Origin: NORP233 sp050186825
GTDB taxonomy: Bacteria > Planctomycetota > J058
Assembly (NCBI GenBank): GCA_050186825.1
Contig: JBFWYD010000009.1
Span: 1-64,000 of the forward strand
DNA: 64,000 nt
Direction of reading: 5' to 3'
The notes beneath the pieces are model-generated. The model worked only from the letters and a program-made list of their open reading frames with translations, made no database searches and was not told the origin of the DNA. A program made the position numbers and the translations under genes. Shown here one piece after another: positions 35,201-42,174 of the stretch (its first letter is position 1; every line of letters begins with the position of its first letter).

Positions 35201-38200
35201 GGGCTCGCTCTCCCAGATCCCTGCCCGCAGCCGCTCGATCGACGCCCGCCAGGAGTCGCTCGTGTGGCCCTCCGGCGGCTGGAAGCCGGGCGCTGCGCTG
35301 GCCGAGCTGACTCGGGCCACGAGCGCCAGCGCCTGGCGCGGACCCTCGGCCCCGAAGGGCTCGGCGCCCGTGGACAGGGTGCCGCTGACCAGCTCCAGGA
35401 GCTTCTCGTCCTGCGGATGCCGCGCCAGGGCCGCCTCGCCCGCGGCCACGAACTCGCGGCTGGCGCCGAGCCGGTCGTAGAGCGAGCGCAGCTCCTCCAG
35501 CCGGTCCCCGTACTGCGAGCTGCGCAGATAGCCGTTCACTCGCCGCCGGCGCGCCACGTTGGGGGGGAGGGCGGCGCCAGGGAGTGTGGTGGGGTCCTGG
35601 TCACGCAGGAGGCTCCATAGCCGCCCGGCGCAGGCCAGCGCCTCCTGCGTGCGCCCGGCGTCCTCGTAGAGGGAGGCCAGCTCACGCAGGGGCTCGAAGC
35701 GCTCGCCCCCGAGCGCGACCAGCCGCTCGAGGCTCTGGATCTCGCCGCCCTTGAGCTCGAGCCGACCTTGGAGCCGACCCCGCTGGCGGTAGAGGGCGGC
35801 GTCGGCGGGGCGCCGGCGGATGCCCTGCTCGATGGTCGCGAGCGCGGCGTCGTAGCGCCCGTGGCGCTCGTAGACCCCGGCGGCGGCCAGCGGGTCGCTG
35901 GCCTCGGCCAGCGCCTTGGCTGCCCGCTCGTCGTTGCCCGCGGCGAGCGCGACCTCCGCGATGCGCAGGCAGAGCTGCTCGCGCTCCCCGCCCGGCAGGC
36001 GCCAGAGGAGCTCGAGGTCGGCCAGGGCCTCCTCGTAGCGCTCGAGCAGCGCGCGCACGCGCGCGCGCTCGTCGAGGAGGTCGCGCTGGCGCGGCTGGTA
36101 GGAGATCAGCCGGTCGAGCAGCTCGAGGGCCTGGTCGTACTCCAGCTCGCGCACGTAGACGTCGATCAGAGCCAGCGGCGCCTCGACGTCGTAGGGGTTG
36201 AGCTCGACCCTGGCCCGGAGCTCGGACACTTGGGCCTCGAGCTCGCCGCCCGCCGACCAGAGCGCATAGAGCCCGGCCCGGGCCTCGCGTCGAACCTGAG
36301 CGTCGCCGCAGCGCACGGCCTCGACCAGCTCGCTCGCCGCGCGCTGCGGCGCGCCGAGCTGACGCTCGAGCTGGGCCAGCCGCAGCCGGTAGCGTCCGTC
36401 CCGCGGCCGCAGCCGCGAGGCCTGGCGCAAGCACTCCCGCGCCCGCTCCAGCGAGCCCAGGCGCTCCAGCCGCTCGCCCACCTCGGCGAAGGCCGCGGCG
36501 TTGTCGGGCGCGGCCTGGAGCACCTGGTCGTAGCAAGCGAGCGCGCGCGGGGTGTCTCGCCGGAGCAGGTAGAGGCGCGCCATGGCCTCGAGGGTCTGCC
36601 GCCGCCGCTGCGGCGCGCGCCGCAGCAGCTCCTGGTAGCGCGCCAGCGCCTGGTCGTCCTCGCCCTCGTCGGCGTGGAGCCTGGCCAGGGCCTCGAGCAC
36701 GTCGGGCAGGCCGGGGCGCCGCTCGAGCGCGCGCTCCAGCGCCTGGCGGGCGAGGTCCGGGCGCCGCTGGCGCTGCTGCCAGCGCGCGAGCAGGAGGTGC
36801 GGGCCGATCGCCTGGCCGGGACCGCGCGCCTCCTCCTCGAGGTGCGCCACGAGCTCGGGCAGCTTGCCGCGCTGCTCGGCGAGCGCGAGCAGCCGCTCCG
36901 CGGCGAGCTCGCGCAGGCCGCCATCGCGCGCCTCTTCGATCAGCCGCCGGAGCGCGGCCTCGCCGGCCTCGGGTCGGTCGAGCTCGAGCTCGAGCTCCGC
37001 CAGGGCCAGGAGCAGGCGCCCGTCGCCGCTGCGCTTGGCCGCGGCCTCCAGCGCGCCGCGCGCCCGGTCAGGCACCCCGTGCTCGCGCCAGAGCCCAGCC
37101 AGGGCCTCGAGCCGCCCCGGGTCGTCGCCCACCTGCGTGGCGGTCTGCGCGAGGAGCGCGGGCACCTCGGCCGCGCGCCCGCGGGCAGCGAGCAGCCGCG
37201 CCAGGTCCCCGGCGGCGCCGACGTCGCTCGGCTCGAGCGCCAACGCCTTGCGGTAGAGCCCCTCGGCCTCGTCGAACAGCCCGTGCTCGGCGTGGAGCGC
37301 GGCCAGCCGCAGGCAGAGCGCGCGGTCGCTGGCGCCCTCTCCGCTGAGCCTGCGCTCGAGGGTGGCGGCCCACTGGCGCCGCGCCTGGGCGAGCTTGCCC
37401 TCGCGCGCGAAGAGCTCGCCCAGCTCCACGTAGAGCTCGAGCTCCTCGGGGTGCTCCGCCAGGGCGCCCTGGTAGGCCTTGATCAGCCCCTGCTGGTCGC
37501 CCGCGGCCTCGAGGAAGGCGAGCAGTCGGCGCCAGAGCTCGAGGTCGCGCGGGTCGCGCCCGACGGCCTCCTCGAGCGCCTGGCGCGCCTCGTCGCGTCG
37601 ACCTGAGACCTCGAGCGCGCGGGCCAGCAGCAGGCGCGCGTCCTGGTCCTGCGGGCGCGCCGCGAGGTCCGTCCGGGTCTGGGAGATCAGCCGCTCGAGC
37701 TGCCCGGAGCGCTGGTGGATCCGGAGCAGTCGGGCCTGGAGCTCCTTCTTGAGCCAGTTGCCGCGTCCCATCAGGGAGATCGCCTCGCGGTAGCCCGCGA
37801 TTGCCTCGGGGACGCGCACCAGGCCCTCGAGCAGCTCGCCCCGCGCGGCGAGCACCTGGCAGCGCCGCCCGGCATCCTGCCCGGCGAGCTTCAGCGCCGC
37901 GTCGTAGGCTGCGAGCGCCTCGTCGGACAGCCCGTGTTCGGCGAGCCGGGTGGCGACCTCGAGGCGCAGCCCGAGGTTCTCGGGGTCGAGCGCGGCGAGG
38001 GCCTGGAAGGCCGCGACGGCCTCGGCGCGCTGGCCGGCGCGCAGGGCCGTCGCCCCGCGCGCCTCGTGGATCGCGAGGAGGAGCCGGCGGTCGGGGACGC
38101 GCTGCGCCCCGGCGCGCCGCGCCGCCTCGTCGAGATCCTGCCCGGCCTGGGTCAGGGCCTCCGCGTCGGCCGCGCGGCTCAGCCGCAGCTTGCCGCGCAG

Positions 38201-38611
38201 CAGGAAGAGCTCCGCCGGTCCGCGGGCTCGCGTGGCCTCCTGCCCGACCAGCGCGTCGAGCACCGCCAGCGCCTCGGGCACGCGGTCGGCGCGAGCCAGG
38301 AGCCGCGCGTAGAGCACCCGCGCGGCCGGGTCGGCGCCCTCCTCCTCGGCACGCTCCCGGTAGCGCTCCGTGAGCTCGTTCAGCCCGTGGAGCGCGACGG
38401 CGGCCTCGACCAGCTTGTCGAAGGCGCGGTCGTGGTAGGGCTTGCGGGCGAGGTACGACTCGTAGCGCTCGAGGGTGCGCCGGGGATCTCGTGCGTCGCT
38501 CCCGCCGCCTTCCTGCGCGCCGCTCTCCTGCGCGCGACCTGCTCGCGCGGAGGCCGCGCCGACCAGGAGCCAGGCGGCGAAGAGCGCTGGGAGCAGGCGG
38601 GGCAGGGGCAT
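29291..38611 (-). CDS. Giant secreted TPR protein, 3106 aa
   Basis: Starts with a signal-peptide-like MPLPRLLPALFAAWLLVGAA ending near ASARA. Almost the entire length is TPR and TPR-like helical repeats (for example LYRKALALEPSDVGAAGDLA, LARYQELLRRAPQRRRQTLE, CYDQVLQAAPDNAAAFAEVG), interrupted around residues 1500-1620 by less regular sequence (AWRSMLLGGGASSTYYDLRR). No catalytic motif is visible. The last 110 residues are a Pro-rich tail of SPAPxQ repeats. It is the first gene of the 38.6-20.7 kb block. TTGACC with GACCAT 17 bp downstream ends 8 nt before ATG 38611. It is probably a periplasmic scaffold whose partners may be the membrane VWA proteins encoded downstream. Confidence 0.8.
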   Translation of the reverse strand: MPLPRLLPALFAAWLLVGAASARAGRAQESGAQEGGGSDARDPRRTLERYESYLARKPYHDRAFDKLVEAAVALHGLNELTERYRERAEEEGADPAARVLYARLLARADRVPEALAVLDALVGQEATRARGPAELFLLRGKLRLSRAADAEALTQAGQDLDEAARRAGAQRVPDRRLLLAIHEARGATALRAGQRAEAVAAFQALAALDPENLGLRLEVATRLAEHGLSDEALAAYDAALKLAGQDAGRRCQVLAARGELLEGLVRVPEAIAGYREAISLMGRGNWLKKELQARLLRIHQRSGQLERLISQTRTDLAARPQDQDARLLLARALEVSGRRDEARQALEEAVGRDPRDLELWRRLLAFLEAAGDQQGLIKAYQGALAEHPEELELYVELGELFAREGKLAQARRQWAATLERRLSGEGASDRALCLRLAALHAEHGLFDEAEGLYRKALALEPSDVGAAGDLARLLAARGRAAEVPALLAQTATQVGDDPGRLEALAGLWREHGVPDRARGALEAAAKRSGDGRLLLALAELELELDRPEAGEAALRRLIEEARDGGLRELAAERLLALAEQRGKLPELVAHLEEEARGPGQAIGPHLLLARWQQRQRRPDLARQALERALERRPGLPDVLEALARLHADEGEDDQALARYQELLRRAPQRRRQTLEAMARLYLLRRDTPRALACYDQVLQAAPDNAAAFAEVGERLERLGSLERARECLRQASRLRPRDGRYRLRLAQLERQLGAPQRAASELVEAVRCGDAQVRREARAGLYALWSAGGELEAQVSELRARVELNPYDVEAPLALIDVYVRELEYDQALELLDRLISYQPRQRDLLDERARVRALLERYEEALADLELLWRLPGGEREQLCLRIAEVALAAGNDERAAKALAEASDPLAAAGVYERHGRYDAALATIEQGIRRRPADAALYRQRGRLQGRLELKGGEIQSLERLVALGGERFEPLRELASLYEDAGRTQEALACAGRLWSLLRDQDPTTLPGAALPPNVARRRRVNGYLRSSQYGDRLEELRSLYDRLGASREFVAAGEAALARHPQDEKLLELVSGTLSTGAEPFGAEGPRQALALVARVSSASAAPGFQPPEGHTSDSWRASIERLRAGIWESEPGLQRDRLAALEGTAPADLGAADWVERVQLLTALGRGDPRQVAREALAAAPCARTALMVGDLAREAKDHEEACAAYRRCLELLPADRGDAEEDRYLELQLTRRRAELLTALPLALQRRADDERLLRLLRVVARPEAGGSWQLGEPSPERGAVTDLLQDALARLGRSAEAVDLVRAAAPQRPERERDMWGWILQAERWRRLGEEDEAARIWTWLERLERDLEADPICAAARELWVQNLQEPLGALAKQYEQKGRWLAAYVLLRDHGLTDDAQRVLLDPARRRAVQPELEAELARARAALVAATAQREPKGIAAAREGLRRAGIFWGDLLQLERRWDEARAHYQALTAALPDDFELGDQLTLLAKRAGDLDAAVAEQERILARKRGLNRVGARRAQDAPRRLAPLVPAGAGTLLGDDWAWRSMLLGGGASSTYYDLRRHYAAILKLRLDQRQVPEAVETMRRLMREDQSTFRWLAFSMVHVLSNYQLGVAALPIYRLLYAYDPSADVVALELARALLSAHRDEEAGRVAREVVRRRQAGSGYYEQARALLDTIEARSGEGSPAALARLQAEVTRDPKSVQKRLRLAERLFAERRFPAALEHTRLLHARAPQLERARELHRHLLELLGCRDELRQLVEQDLAAAHGDDERFALHLQLARRAMGPVATPGDAAALTSQVWAHLDAARKLAARPGSGCEEAAVGDWLLARGYFAEALRVFEADGRVRPAPEAREVYEARAVALHHLLDGPLPALAWELRRYSKAFDEGERSTALRRIVGWLVDWVDDAPTMARVEAEAQRLDPQDPRGAELLRVGLAIARGRLAEADRGLERAYQREPAVFLLDLRRQLAEVRGDAAACLELLEGAEADRLAGKVSPIGVSSLQALDAYRAARAALLARLGRRDEAAAIWRTFYDADDPDEACSLAEVLLALGLADEGASLLEKVLAAEPTRAEPLERLLELRLQQGRPREALALYERREALTGERDLELREQLAWLTGTHDDFRRELLARYEADPADEERGAEMVFFATRNRDAQLELRVLRGIAARHPERRGELLERIISLLGALGDEAGLERAMEEAIPLATEPWRRSAYCRQLATRQLARGEEERAAGTIAQAFPDAEDPAGLAERADFWIEQRRPQRALPLLRRALALRAPRTDLRANLASLCRELGLLQEAFDQALIAAHERGGEDGLLSFRGQLLELADACGGDERALAASRARPPAGGEAPLEAEEAAFRRALIAVLRGRADSPELTQATETFAQLVARAPGDLSAREGLALALERRGRLREASAALEELVRWRRREGLTIDEDRVAKIGGLLLRAGDPEAASRAWRRQAAAEEGTGANEWLTLWADRLRAHGRWEELARVQARYGRTNAGLGSRPETLLRLALDRRAQAGLAPTELRALEDQALEQAWREAFPRVPAGLRDSPGAGDEVGCVIVELEDGDVGAGAGQTLLQVALQLGRGEELLERLRAREAGVTPGARRSTRVDERLWESSDDSTWMIDDLLRALGRDEELLTRLEARSAELERRAGGPPPRHARVVDGFPADLAPELAALVGLLSEETATLERLGELERALEVARRRVRLLAQGHSDELDMGASLEAARHDQLGLAARLGLQAEVAAVESAALARSRGDEPTGPETGHAHFALGSACARHLAARDAERLWAEAVRRQPAWAARVDGARLTLYGRLGDVAAVRSAAAAVVAECDRRLVAHPYDSSPRLLRARLQLDTLGAPAAAAADIARVLEVEPRNPRARCLLGLTRLAGGDANAALVDLVRARREALEDGLEPGDLFHYGLGLTLARLGRRAEAAPELRRALYQDATGNYAEAARAALRESSALTPPPAPQAPAQPPAPQDRSAPQPPAPQPPAPQPAPQQSPAPQQSPAPQQSPAPQQSPAPVQSPAPVQSPAPVQSPAPRQSPAPRQSPAPRQSPAPRQSPAPRQSPAPRQSSAPPGPPAAEQPAPPGREP
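29351..29585. repeat. 18-bp tandem repeats coding SPAPxQ
   Basis: About twelve 18-bp units, each reading Ser-Pro-Ala-Pro-x-Gln on the minus strand. The variable residue is Gln in the first block, Val in three units, then Arg in five or six. The array lies in the C-terminal tail of the giant TPR protein. Confidence 0.85.
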
Positions 38612-38619
38612 GGGCGGAG

Positions 38620-38648
38620 ATGGTCGGGGGGGGCCAAGGCGGGGTCAA
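38620..38648 (-). promoter_or_regulatory. Candidate promoter of the giant TPR gene
   Basis: On the minus strand TTGACC (38648-38643) is followed 17 bp later by GACCAT (38625-38620), which ends 8 nt before ATG 38611. Good -35, weak -10, no ribosome site. Confidence 0.35.
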
Positions 38649-38689
38649 GGGCGCAGCGAGGGCGCCAGTCGGTCTTACGCCCGGGACCG

Positions 38690-38714
38690 CCCCGGGGTTC
38701 CTGACCCCAGGGGT
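38690..38714 (-). terminator. Alternating-arm hairpin after the VOC gene
   Basis: GGGGT (38694-38698), ACCCC (38704-38708) and GGGGT (38710-38714) can form one of two hairpins sharing the middle arm. It lies downstream of the VOC gene and upstream of the giant TPR start. No T-run is present. Confidence 0.3.
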
Positions 38715-38765
38715 CCGAACTTACCCAGAACCTCTGACGTCCAGGCCCGCGACGCGAGCGCGGCG

Positions 38766-39182
38766 CTAAGTCGCCTCGGACCCGGGGCCCAGGGGCTGGC
38801 CGTAGCTGAACTCGACCACGCGCCCGTCGGGATCGCGCACCCCGCAGTAGTAGCCGACGGGGTAGGCGTCCTGGCGTGGCGGCCAGGCCAGGCGGCCCTC
38901 TGCCTGGGCCCTCTCAGCCAGGGCGTCCACCGCCGCGCGGCTCTCGACCGCGAAGCCGAGGTGGCTGTAGTCCGTGGGCGCCTGGTCGCGCCCCGGGCCG
39001 CCCGGGATGAACACCAGCACGAAGCGCTGCTCCATCCCGGCCTCGGCCAGCCACACCGTGCGCGCCCCGTCGCGGCCGTCGCGCTCGTGGACCGTGCCGA
39101 GCCCGCAGTAGTCGCGATAGAAGGCGAGGCAGGCCTCGAGGTCGCGCACGTGCAGCGCCACGTGCGTCAGCGAAGGGAGCAT
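38766..39182 (-). CDS. VOC/glyoxalase-like protein
   Basis: 138 residues, one VOC domain of two beta-alpha-beta-beta-beta units: THVALHVRDLEACLAFYRDY at the start, DYSHLGFAVESRAAVDAL in the middle and YYCGVRDPDGRVVEFSYG at the end. Candidate metal ligands are His7, the His of SHLGF and the Glu of VVEFS, consistent with glyoxalase I or lactoylglutathione-lyase-like enzymes. The substrate cannot be told from sequence. ATG 39182 has no ribosome site, and TAGGCT ends 6 nt before it, so it has its own promoter. Confidence 0.82.
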   Translation of the reverse strand: MLPSLTHVALHVRDLEACLAFYRDYCGLGTVHERDGRDGARTVWLAEAGMEQRFVLVFIPGGPGRDQAPTDYSHLGFAVESRAAVDALAERAQAEGRLAWPPRQDAYPVGYYCGVRDPDGRVVEFSYGQPLGPGSEAT

Positions 39183-39188
39183 CTTCGG

Positions 39189-39194
39189 AGCCTA
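39189..39194 (-). promoter_or_regulatory. -10-like TAGGCT, 6 nt before VOC start
   Basis: TAGGCT on the minus strand ends 6 nt before ATG 39182, leaderless spacing. No -35 was recognised. Confidence 0.45.
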
Positions 39195-39247
39195 GCGCCG
39201 CGGGGCGGACGATTGGAGGGGCAGCCCCCCGTCGCCCGTCGCCGCGC

Positions 39248-40669
39248 TCAGTCGTCCTTCAGGATCGAGAGGTCCTCGATGACCTCGTCCACGCTCGCGT
39301 AGCGCTCCTTGGGGTCGCGCTTTATCATGCGCTCGATCACGGCCACCGCGTCCTCGGGGCTGGCCATGAAGTCCTCGCTCCCCGGCGTCGAGAGCTCGCT
39401 CAGGAGCAGGTCGCGGTCGTAGGGGATCTCCGCCTCCTCGTCCGCCACGACCTTGCCGATGTCCGAGTAGGCCGTCTTGCTGGTGATCAGCTCGTAGAAC
39501 ACGATCCCGAGCGAGTAGATGTCGCTGCGCTCGGTCGCGGCCTCGGGGTCCTCCCACACCTCGGGGGCGGCGTAGCGCTTGTCGAAGCGCGAGCGGAGCT
39601 TCTTGTCGGACTGGTCGAGGGGCGAGCCCTTGATCTTGGCCAGGTCGAAGTTGACCAGCTTGACCACGCCGTTGGGCGCGATCACCACGTTCAGCGGGCG
39701 GATGTCGCGGTGGATCACCCCCTTGCTGTGCGCGTGGCGCAGGCCGCGGGCCATCTTGGAGATGATCTCGGCCTTGGTCTTCCAGGTGATCTCGCGGTCC
39801 TCGTGCTGCTCGAGGATGACCGAGAGCGGGCGCCCGTTCTCGAGGTACTCGGTGGGGAGCACGAACTTGTTGTCGTCCCACGCGAACATGTCGGAGGTGT
39901 CCATCAGGTTCGGATGCGCGCCGAGCAGGCGGCAGGCGTCCTGGTCGTGGAAGATGGCGTGGATCTGCCGCTCCCGCTCGTCCGCCGAGGTGTAGATGTC
40001 GAAGTGGAAGACCTTGAGGATGGTCTTCGGGCGGGTGCGGATGTAGCGGTGCTTGGCCAGGAACACCGTGCGCGTCTCGGTCTGGTTGATGCGCTCGAGC
40101 ACGTCGTAGAGCCCGATCGTCTTGACCGTCCGCCGCGGGCCGGCGCCGCCGAACAGCGCCTCGCAGATCCGGTTGTGCAGCTTGCTGATGTCGTTGACCT
40201 GGACAGGGATCTTCTTGGGGTCGGTGAAGTAGTCGAGCGCGTCCTTGAGCTGGATCACGCGCCCGGACTGGTCGTCCTTGATCCGGATCTTGGCCTTGTC
40301 GTCGGTCAGCAGGACCACGGTGTCGACCCACACCTTGTCCAGGTTGCGGTCGAAGCTCTTGAGCTTGCTCGAGAGGATCTTGGACTTCTTGTTCGCGAGG
40401 GGGATGGGGCTCGGCATCACGGCCCCGTTCTCGAACTCCCACTGGGTCGTCGTGCCCTTGATCTGGCCGCGGTAGCCCTTGACCTCGACGTGCCAGATCG
40501 CGAAGTCGCCCACGACGGCCATGTCGTACTCGTAGGGGAGGCCGCGCCCGGTGGTGAGCTCGAAGTTGTGGAAAATGATGTAGCTCTCGGGGAGGAGCTC
40601 GGCGAGCTGCTTGATCGCCTTGGTCTCGCTGGCGTTCTCGGGCTCGCCGATGCGGTGGACGAGGGCCAT
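39248..40669 (-). CDS. NERD nuclease-like domain fused to a probable pseudokinase
   Basis: 473 residues from ATG 40669 with AAGGAGG 4 nt upstream. Residues 10-110 are a NERD domain keeping the nuclease-like residues Glu15, Asp49 (YEYDMAVVG), Glu62 and Lys64 (HVEVKGYRG). Residues about 215-470 are a Hanks-type kinase fold. The glycine loop is replaced by VLERINQTETRTVF, a Lys is present in TILKVF, the catalytic loop is intact (HRDIRPLNVV, Asp322), but the DFG motif reads Asn340-Phe-Asp (VNFDLAKI). Loss of the DFG Asp usually disables metal-ATP binding, so activity is doubtful. NERD-kinase fusions occur in PglW of phage-defence (Pgl/BREX type 2) systems, but no other such gene is nearby. The upstream neighbour is a Trm112-like gene 65 nt away. 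Confidence 0.85.
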   Translation of the reverse strand: MALVHRIGEPENASETKAIKQLAELLPESYIIFHNFELTTGRGLPYEYDMAVVGDFAIWHVEVKGYRGQIKGTTTQWEFENGAVMPSPIPLANKKSKILSSKLKSFDRNLDKVWVDTVVLLTDDKAKIRIKDDQSGRVIQLKDALDYFTDPKKIPVQVNDISKLHNRICEALFGGAGPRRTVKTIGLYDVLERINQTETRTVFLAKHRYIRTRPKTILKVFHFDIYTSADERERQIHAIFHDQDACRLLGAHPNLMDTSDMFAWDDNKFVLPTEYLENGRPLSVILEQHEDREITWKTKAEIISKMARGLRHAHSKGVIHRDIRPLNVVIAPNGVVKLVNFDLAKIKGSPLDQSDKKLRSRFDKRYAAPEVWEDPEAATERSDIYSLGIVFYELITSKTAYSDIGKVVADEEAEIPYDRDLLLSELSTPGSEDFMASPEDAVAVIERMIKRDPKERYASVDEVIEDLSILKDD

Positions 40670-40693
40670 GGGGCCTCCTTGTGCGGGCGAAGA

Positions 40694-40699
40694 GCCTAC
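40694..40699 (-). promoter_or_regulatory. -10-like TAGGCT of the NERD-kinase gene
   Basis: TAGGCT on the minus strand lies 24 nt before ATG 40669, with the strong ribosome site AAGGAGG between. The same hexamer as the leaderless group, but in a leadered setting. Confidence 0.45.
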
Positions 40700-40734
40700 G
40701 GGGGCGGAGCGGCGCCTGCCAGCGCTCCGCGCCC

Positions 40735-40998
40735 TCAGCCGAGCTGGCTGGCGGCGATCCCCTCCTCGACGAGGAGCACCGCGAACTCGCGCACGGGGTA
40801 GAGCACCGCGCCGTCCGCGCGCACGAGCGCGCCGCTCACGGCTTCGGTCACGGGCTCGCCGCCCTTGTTCTGGACCTTGCCCGCGGCGATCGCGGCGTTG
40901 AGCGCGGCCACCTGGTCGGCGTCGGCCTTGCGCAGGGCCGAGCGGTCCTCGGGGCAGCAGAGGATCTCGAGCAGGTCCGCGGGCACCGGGTCGGTCAT
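40735..40998 (-). CDS. Trm112-like protein (YcaR/UPF0434 family)
   Basis: 87 residues. It starts with the family motif LLEILCCPEDRSALRKAD and ends with GALVRADGAVLYPVREFAVLL, the common layout of small Trm112 proteins. The usual second metal-binding Cys pair is absent, as in many bacterial members. Eukaryotic Trm112 activates methyltransferases; the bacterial role is unsettled. ATG 40998 has GGAGGGAG upstream and TATGCT 20 nt away. Confidence 0.85.
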   Translation of the reverse strand: MTDPVPADLLEILCCPEDRSALRKADADQVAALNAAIAAGKVQNKGGEPVTEAVSGALVRADGAVLYPVREFAVLLVEEGIAASQLG

Positions 40999-41018
40999 GG
41001 CTCCCTCCAGGGCGGGGG

Positions 41019-41024
41019 AGCATA
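41019..41024 (-). promoter_or_regulatory. -10-like TATGCT of the Trm112-like gene
   Basis: TATGCT (4 of 6 to TATAAT) on the minus strand, 20 nt before ATG 40998, with GGAGGGAG between. Confidence 0.4.
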
Positions 41025-41037
41025 CCGCGCGGGCCGG

Positions 41038-42174
41038 CTACTCGGGCCGCGGGGGCTCGAGCCCCAGGGTCGCGTCGTCGGGGCGCGCCGCGTGCCAGGC
41101 GAACCAGTAGCAGCGCAGCGCGACCAGGGGCGCGTCCGCCTCGACGCGGGCCACGGGCGGGAGCTCGGGGGCGTTGCGCCACACCTGGAAGCGGAGGCGC
41201 ACCCCGGCCTGCTCGAGCGCGCAGGCGCCGCTCGGGTCGGCGAGGCGCTCCAGCCACTCGATCGGGTAGACGCGCCACACGCCGCCGGCCTGGACCGCGA
41301 GCACGGGCGCCTTGAGCCGGGGACCCGTGGTCGGGAGCGGCAGGGCGGGGAAGCGCGGCTCCTCGGAGCCTTCGTAGTTGCGGTAGGGCTCGCGCTGGTA
41401 GAGCTTCTCGCGCGGCGGGTCGAAGGTCATGACGCGCGTCTGGGGATGTCGCGCGGACCAGTCCTCCCAACGCACCACCTCGGCCGGGATGCGGTCGAGG
41501 ACGAGGCCGGCCGCGGCCGCGGGGCCGGTCACGGCGCGGGCCTGGAGCTGGCTCCAGAGGCTCTCCCCGGGGGCGCCTTCGTCGACGAGCAGCTGGCCGG
41601 AGTTCGACAGCCAGCCGCTGGCCACGAGCGCGCGCGGGCGCGGCTCCTGGCCCTCGGGTCCGCGGGGGCGGCGGTCGAAGACCGCGGCGCTGCCGCTGAG
41701 CGGGCTCCAGGTCACGAGGAGGGGGACGCCGCCCAGCTCGTGCCACACCGCCTCGTGCCACTGGAGGAAGCGCAGCGGGTAGGCGCAGGCCTCGTCCTTT
41801 ACGACGACGCCGAGCACGAGGTCCCCGTGGACCAGGAACTTGCCGCGGCGGCCGATCTTGGCCTGCTGCGCCTCGGCCACCGAGAGGGTGTGGATCGGCT
41901 CGAGGCGTGGGATGTCGTGCCGCGAGGCGGCGCGGACAAGGGTCTCGCGCTCGACCAGGCAGGGCTCGAGGGCTGGCTCGGGTTCGGCGCGCGCCGGGGC
42001 CTGGAGCATGGCCGAGACGCGCCAGGCGACGGCCGCGGCGACCAGGAGCAGGGCCGCGAGCAGCACGCAGCCAGGCCCCGAGCGCAGCTCGAAGCGCACG
42101 TCCTCCGGTCCGAGCGGCGCCGCCCCGGGGGAGGCCGGGGCGTCGGGCGCGGCGGGCTCGGCGGGGTCGTTCAA
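41038..42174 (-). CDS. DUF3179 domain protein, membrane-anchored
   Basis: 378 residues from TTG 42174, which overlaps the haem O synthase stop as TTGA. A Pro/Ala-rich N-terminus precedes one membrane segment (GCVLLAALLLVAAAVAWRV). DUF3179 features follow: GVVVKDEACAYPLRFLQWHE, VPLLVTWSPLSGSAAVFDRR, WSQLQARAVTGP and PREKLYQREPYRNYEG. The domain has no established activity. Coupling to haem O synthase suggests, but does not show, a link to the respiratory chain. Longer readings of this frame are shadows of the haem gene. Confidence 0.75.
   Translation of the reverse strand: MNDPAEPAAPDAPASPGAAPLGPEDVRFELRSGPGCVLLAALLLVAAAVAWRVSAMLQAPARAEPEPALEPCLVERETLVRAASRHDIPRLEPIHTLSVAEAQQAKIGRRGKFLVHGDLVLGVVVKDEACAYPLRFLQWHEAVWHELGGVPLLVTWSPLSGSAAVFDRRPRGPEGQEPRPRALVASGWLSNSGQLLVDEGAPGESLWSQLQARAVTGPAAAAGLVLDRIPAEVVRWEDWSARHPQTRVMTFDPPREKLYQREPYRNYEGSEEPRFPALPLPTTGPRLKAPVLAVQAGGVWRVYPIEWLERLADPSGACALEQAGVRLRFQVWRNAPELPPVARVEADAPLVALRCYWFAWHAARPDDATLGLEPPRPE

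Noticed and set aside
31661..35620. 1319-residue plus-strand frame inside the giant TPR gene
   Set aside because: Low-complexity shadow; the minus strand shows regular TPR periodicity.
39248..40998. BREX or Pgl defence cluster
   Set aside because: Only the NERD-kinase fusion recalls PglW. No pglX, pglZ or brx-type gene is within the window.
39248..41761. 837-residue NERD protein
   Set aside because: ATG 40669 has a strong ribosome site, and the extension runs through the Trm112-like and DUF3179 genes in another frame.
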